Assembly: GCF_027172205.1 (NCBI RefSeq)
Contig: NC_070616.1
Location: forward strand, 13,940,001-14,004,000
Length of the DNA: 64,000 bases
Direction: 5' to 3'
Source: Podarcis raffonei
Taxonomy: Eukaryota; Chordata; Lepidosauria; Squamata; Lacertidae
The translations under genes and the position numbers were made by a program. This document shows, piece after piece, positions 61,601-64,000 of the stretch; the first letter of the stretch is position 1; each line of letters begins with the position of its first letter. Under the pieces are notes generated by a model. That model searched no databases and had not been told where the DNA came from. It was given only the letters and a program-made list of their open reading frames with translations.

Positions 61601-63965
61601 TGCCAACCCAGCAGTTTGAAAGCACACCAGTGCAAGTAGCTAAATAGGTACCGTTGCGGCGGGAAGGTAAACGGCATTTCCGTGTGCTCTGGCTTCCATC
61701 AACGGTATCCCGTTGCACCAGAAGCAGTTTAGTCATGCTGGCCACATGACCCGGAAAGCTGTCTGTGGACAAACACCAGCTCCCTTGGCCTGAAAAGCGA
61801 GATGAGCTCCGCAACCCTATAGTCACCTTTGACTGGACTTAACCGTCCAGGGGTCCTTTACCTTTACCTGTGCCATGGGGGCCCAGGCCTAACTTCCTGC
61901 GGACCTTGGGAGATGGTGATCTGCTCTTGTTTTCTGGACCACCTCTCTGGGACTCCCTTCCTCTTCTGTCTTGTCTGTGAGAGAGGCATGCCAAGGCCTT
62001 CATTTCTCTTCCTGAGGGCGAGATAGTGAGACCTGGTGGGATGTTCATGGCCCATGAGTCTGAGATTCCTGGCCCATGTGTGAGTCGATTTGCAATGGGG
62101 CCACGCTCAAGGTGTCACTATTATTGAGGAGATTCTGACTAAACATTAGGAATAACTTTCTGAGGGCAAGAGCTGTTTGACAGTGGAACAGACTAACTGA
62201 GAAGGTGGCAGGCTCTCTTTCGTTAAACAGAAACTGGGTGGCCATCTCTCAGGGATTCTTTCGCTGTGGTTCTTGTGTTGCAGAGGCCTGGACTGGATGA
62301 TCCTTGTTCTGCCTTCTACGGTTCTATTTCCCTGTTCTGATTATTTTTTCTTTTTCGTTTCCCATCTCTGTTCAAGCTTGGACAAGCTCCTGGACTCTGG
62401 CTTGTACACTGGGGAGGTGACCGAGCTTGTGGGGGCTCCTGGAGCTGGCAAAACTCAGGTGAGTGGGGGGAATCCAGCAACTGAGGTCACCGGAGTCACT
62501 GTGGCTGTTCTGGTTGAAAATAGCTCTCAAAGCAGTTTAAAAGAATAAAACGATCAAAGAGAAGAATGGTCAACAATCATGGAAGACCTTCGAAAAGTTG
62601 AAATAGCAATAGGCCAAGCTTGCCTAAACAAAAATGTGTTTAGAAAGTGTAATATCAATAGACAGGGATTTCCATGATGATGAAGGATGTTGGCTGGGGC
62701 TGGTGGGGGATGGAGTTCAACTCACACCTGGAGCTTTTCCAGTTTTGGAAATGACATTTGTGTTGATTGTGCTTCATAGAATCATCACATGGGGAGGCAT
62801 CTCAAAAGGTCCTCTAGCCCAGCTCAGCTTCTGTGCGCTCTCTGTCTCTCCATATTTCTAGGTGTGTCTCAACATAGCTGCAAGTGTCTCCCACAGCCTC
62901 AAGCAGAACCTTCTGTACATTGATTCCACAGGGGGCTTCACAGCCACCCGTTTGCTGCAGCTCCTTCAACTGAGGACCGAGGATGAGCAGGAGCAGGTCA
63001 GTGTGAGCCAAAGAGGACAAAGGGGCTCTTGTGGCCTCTTTATATTACTGCATTTAGTTATATTTTGTTTTTTAAATTCCTCTTAACGTAATAAAAATTA
63101 GATAGAAACAAAATGAGGGGTTGGCATCCATCTAAGTTTTACATAGAGTAGACCCACTGAAATTAATAGATCTCAGCCATATTCATTTCAGTGGGGCTAC
63201 TCTCAAAACCAAGATGTGCTCTCCCAAGCCCACATCTGCAGCACATTGGCACTCCTGTCTCAGCGACGTCTGTGCTGGCTTGGAAGAGGGCATGATCCCC
63301 AAGGACGTGATCTATGGGAAACTGACTTCAGGCATCAGGCCTGTTGGCAGACCAACTCTGCGTTACAAAGATGTCTGCAAATGTGACATGAAGGCTGGCA
63401 ACATCAGCCCCTGCTGTGTGGGAATCCCTTGCAAACCACCACAATGCCTGGAGACATAGAGTTGGGTCATACATCCAGAGGGGGAATGACCACTGGGGGA
63501 GCACAGAGAGAAGAAACGCCGTGGTGCATCTGCAGCAGCCCAGCCGGACTCCCTCCTCTGCCCCAGCTGCAACAAAACATGTCTCTCCCTATTGGTCTCT
63601 GCAACCACAGCAGTCACTGCAACCATCCAATGGTTTGACTTCACCCCCCAAGACACACTCCTCCATGGTCTCGCAAGACAGACGGCTGCCAACAACTCTG
63701 AGCCGGACTAATGTTGGGTACAGCCCTGTACGTTTTTTGTAAACCTCTTTGAGTTTGTGGTTCCCCTCCCAATCTAGTGGTATTTATAAATTTGTTACAA
63801 GTAATGCAGAGAATGAGACACATTCTTGGCTGTGTCTGCCTTAACAGCTTTTCCTCCCTGCACCCATAGGCAGAGGCTTTGCAGAGGGTCCAGGTCATCC
63901 GTGTCTTTAACGCCTATAAAATGCTGGACGCATTGCAAGAGTTCCGCAGCAGTGCAGCCCACCAG
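58607..63965 (+). CDS. RAD51D: RAD51D, RAD51 paralogue, 5' part (6 coding exons; continues past the window)
   Basis: RAD51D belongs to the BCDX2 complex (RAD51B-RAD51C-RAD51D-XRCC2) in nuclear homologous recombination. Coding exons: 58607-58685, 59866-59927, 61187-61305, 62377-62458, 62862-62996, 63870-63965; 573 nt or 191 codons, in frame. The N-terminus [15 protein letters not shown] matches human [16 protein letters not shown]. The small N-terminal domain includes [14 protein letters not shown] and the linker [13 protein letters not shown]; the ATPase core starts with [17 protein letters not shown] and Walker A GAPGAGKT at residues 106-113 (human GGPGSGKT), then [20 protein letters not shown]. 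Walker B and the rest lie beyond 64000; the last donor is at 63966. Odd: intron 3 uses a GC donor (61306-61307), and a strong acceptor-like pyrimidine tract ends at 58591, 15 nt before the ATG, so a 5'UTR exon may lie upstream. Introns hold SINE and LINE pieces. Confidence -1.
59215..59770. repeat. RAD51D: Two adjacent copies of the same MITE-like repeat in RAD51D intron 1
   Basis: ACAATTCCCAGAGTGG to GGTATCACAGTGCTTTAAAA and a second, similar unit from about 59490. They match the 50.7-51.3 kb cluster. The last copy ends about 100 bp before coding exon 2. Confidence -1.
59930..60110 (-). mobile_element. tRNA-derived SINE directly after RAD51D exon 2
   Basis: AAGAAGCTGCCTTATCCTGA to GTTCTGTCACTGAGTTAAGA; starts within a few bases of the exon 2 donor at 59928. 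Confidence -1.
60168..60418 (-). mobile_element. Same SINE subfamily as 32671-32934, in RAD51D intron 2
   Basis: Reverse orientation; starts with an AAG repeat and ends CCACTACACCACACTGGCTC. High similarity to the 32.7-kb copy suggests recent activity. Confidence -1.
60420..60610 (-). mobile_element. tRNA-derived SINE in RAD51D intron 2
   Basis: CCATCTAGCTCAGTACTGAC, GGATTTCAGGCAGGAAGTCT and TGGGATTGAACCTGCAACTT; the head reads near 60600. Confidence -1.
60830..61090 (+). mobile_element. CR1-like LINE 3' fragment in RAD51D intron 2
   Basis: CTCAAAACACTGAAACTCTTG and GAAGTGCATAGTTACACTAC follow the 3' family seen at 45.4 kb. It is decayed. Confidence -1.
61306..62376 (+). other. RAD51D: RAD51D intron 3, GC-AG type
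   Basis: The coding frame before this intron ends in AAAAG followed by GCAAGA, and the next exon starts C TTG GAC AAG after TTCAAG. Only this junction restores the conserved STG..SLDKLL reading, and no GT lies at a usable position. GC donors with otherwise good consensus (AAG before GCAAG) are a known minor class. The intron contains a full-length Sauria-type SINE (61487-61870). Confidence -1.
61487..61870 (+). mobile_element. Sauria-type SINE in RAD51D intron 3
   Basis: Plus orientation: TGCTGTGGTCTAAACCACTG (A box), GCAGTTCGAATCCCTGC (B box), ending CCTTTACCTTTACC. Same subfamily as 48043-48427. Confidence -1.
63195..63720 (+). mobile_element. LINE 3' ORF fragment in RAD51D intron 5
   Basis: The plus strand encodes [25 protein letters not shown] and DMKAGN, followed by further decayed frames. 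This is the C-terminal endonuclease-type tail common to a LINE family seen also at 28.7-29.7 kb. It is frameshifted and 5'-truncated. Confidence -1.
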
Positions 63966-64000
63966 GTGAGATTTTTCCAGTGCTCCCCTGCTTGCAAGAT

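Overview
The window is vertebrate nuclear DNA, most likely from a squamate reptile. The evidence is spliced vertebrate genes whose introns and intergenic space are packed with squamate-type repeats: CR1 and L1 LINE pieces, a BovB (RTE) LINE piece, tRNA-derived SINEs of the Sauria type with ACCTTT-repeat tails, and many near-palindromic MITEs. The mix looks lizard-like, perhaps lacertid, but that is an inference from memory. All gene calls come from reading splice sites and translations by eye; no search was run.

Layout. 1-6.8 kb: intergenic or intronic, repeat-rich, with four Tigger-like MITEs. 6.84-7.24 kb: a CpG-rich island with a possible first coding exon (signal peptide) on the minus strand, gene unknown. 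7.2-20.6 kb: repeats, including a broken Gypsy-type LTR fossil, a short insertion that looks twin-primed, L1 pieces and a local duplication. 20.79-33.90 kb, minus strand: a complete seven-exon uridine phosphorylase gene (312 aa), whose intron 5 carries an L1-derived insertion and a young-looking Ty1/copia element. 36.94-53.34 kb, minus strand: a complete UNC45B gene (19 coding exons, 929 aa), with a plausible TATA box and 5'UTR exon near 54.4 kb. 58.61-63.97 kb, plus strand: the first six coding exons (191 codons) of RAD51D, which runs off the right edge.

Gene relationships. UNC45B and RAD51D are divergent neighbours 5.3 kb apart; in human, FNDC8 and NLE1 lie between them. The uridine phosphorylase gene lies 3 kb downstream of UNC45B on the same strand. 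Human UPP1 and UPP2 are on other chromosomes (7 and 2), so this may be an extra or relocated family member. It also has substitutions in two conserved active-site motifs. The three genes serve separate functions (pyrimidine salvage, myosin folding, homologous recombination) and nothing suggests co-function.

Most of the remaining sequence is transposon-derived. The most informative structures are the copia element with nearly identical LTRs, the L1-derived insertion about 25 bp from a splice acceptor, a BovB chimera bounded by a 13-bp target duplication, a GC-AG intron in RAD51D, and the unidentified CpG-island exon.
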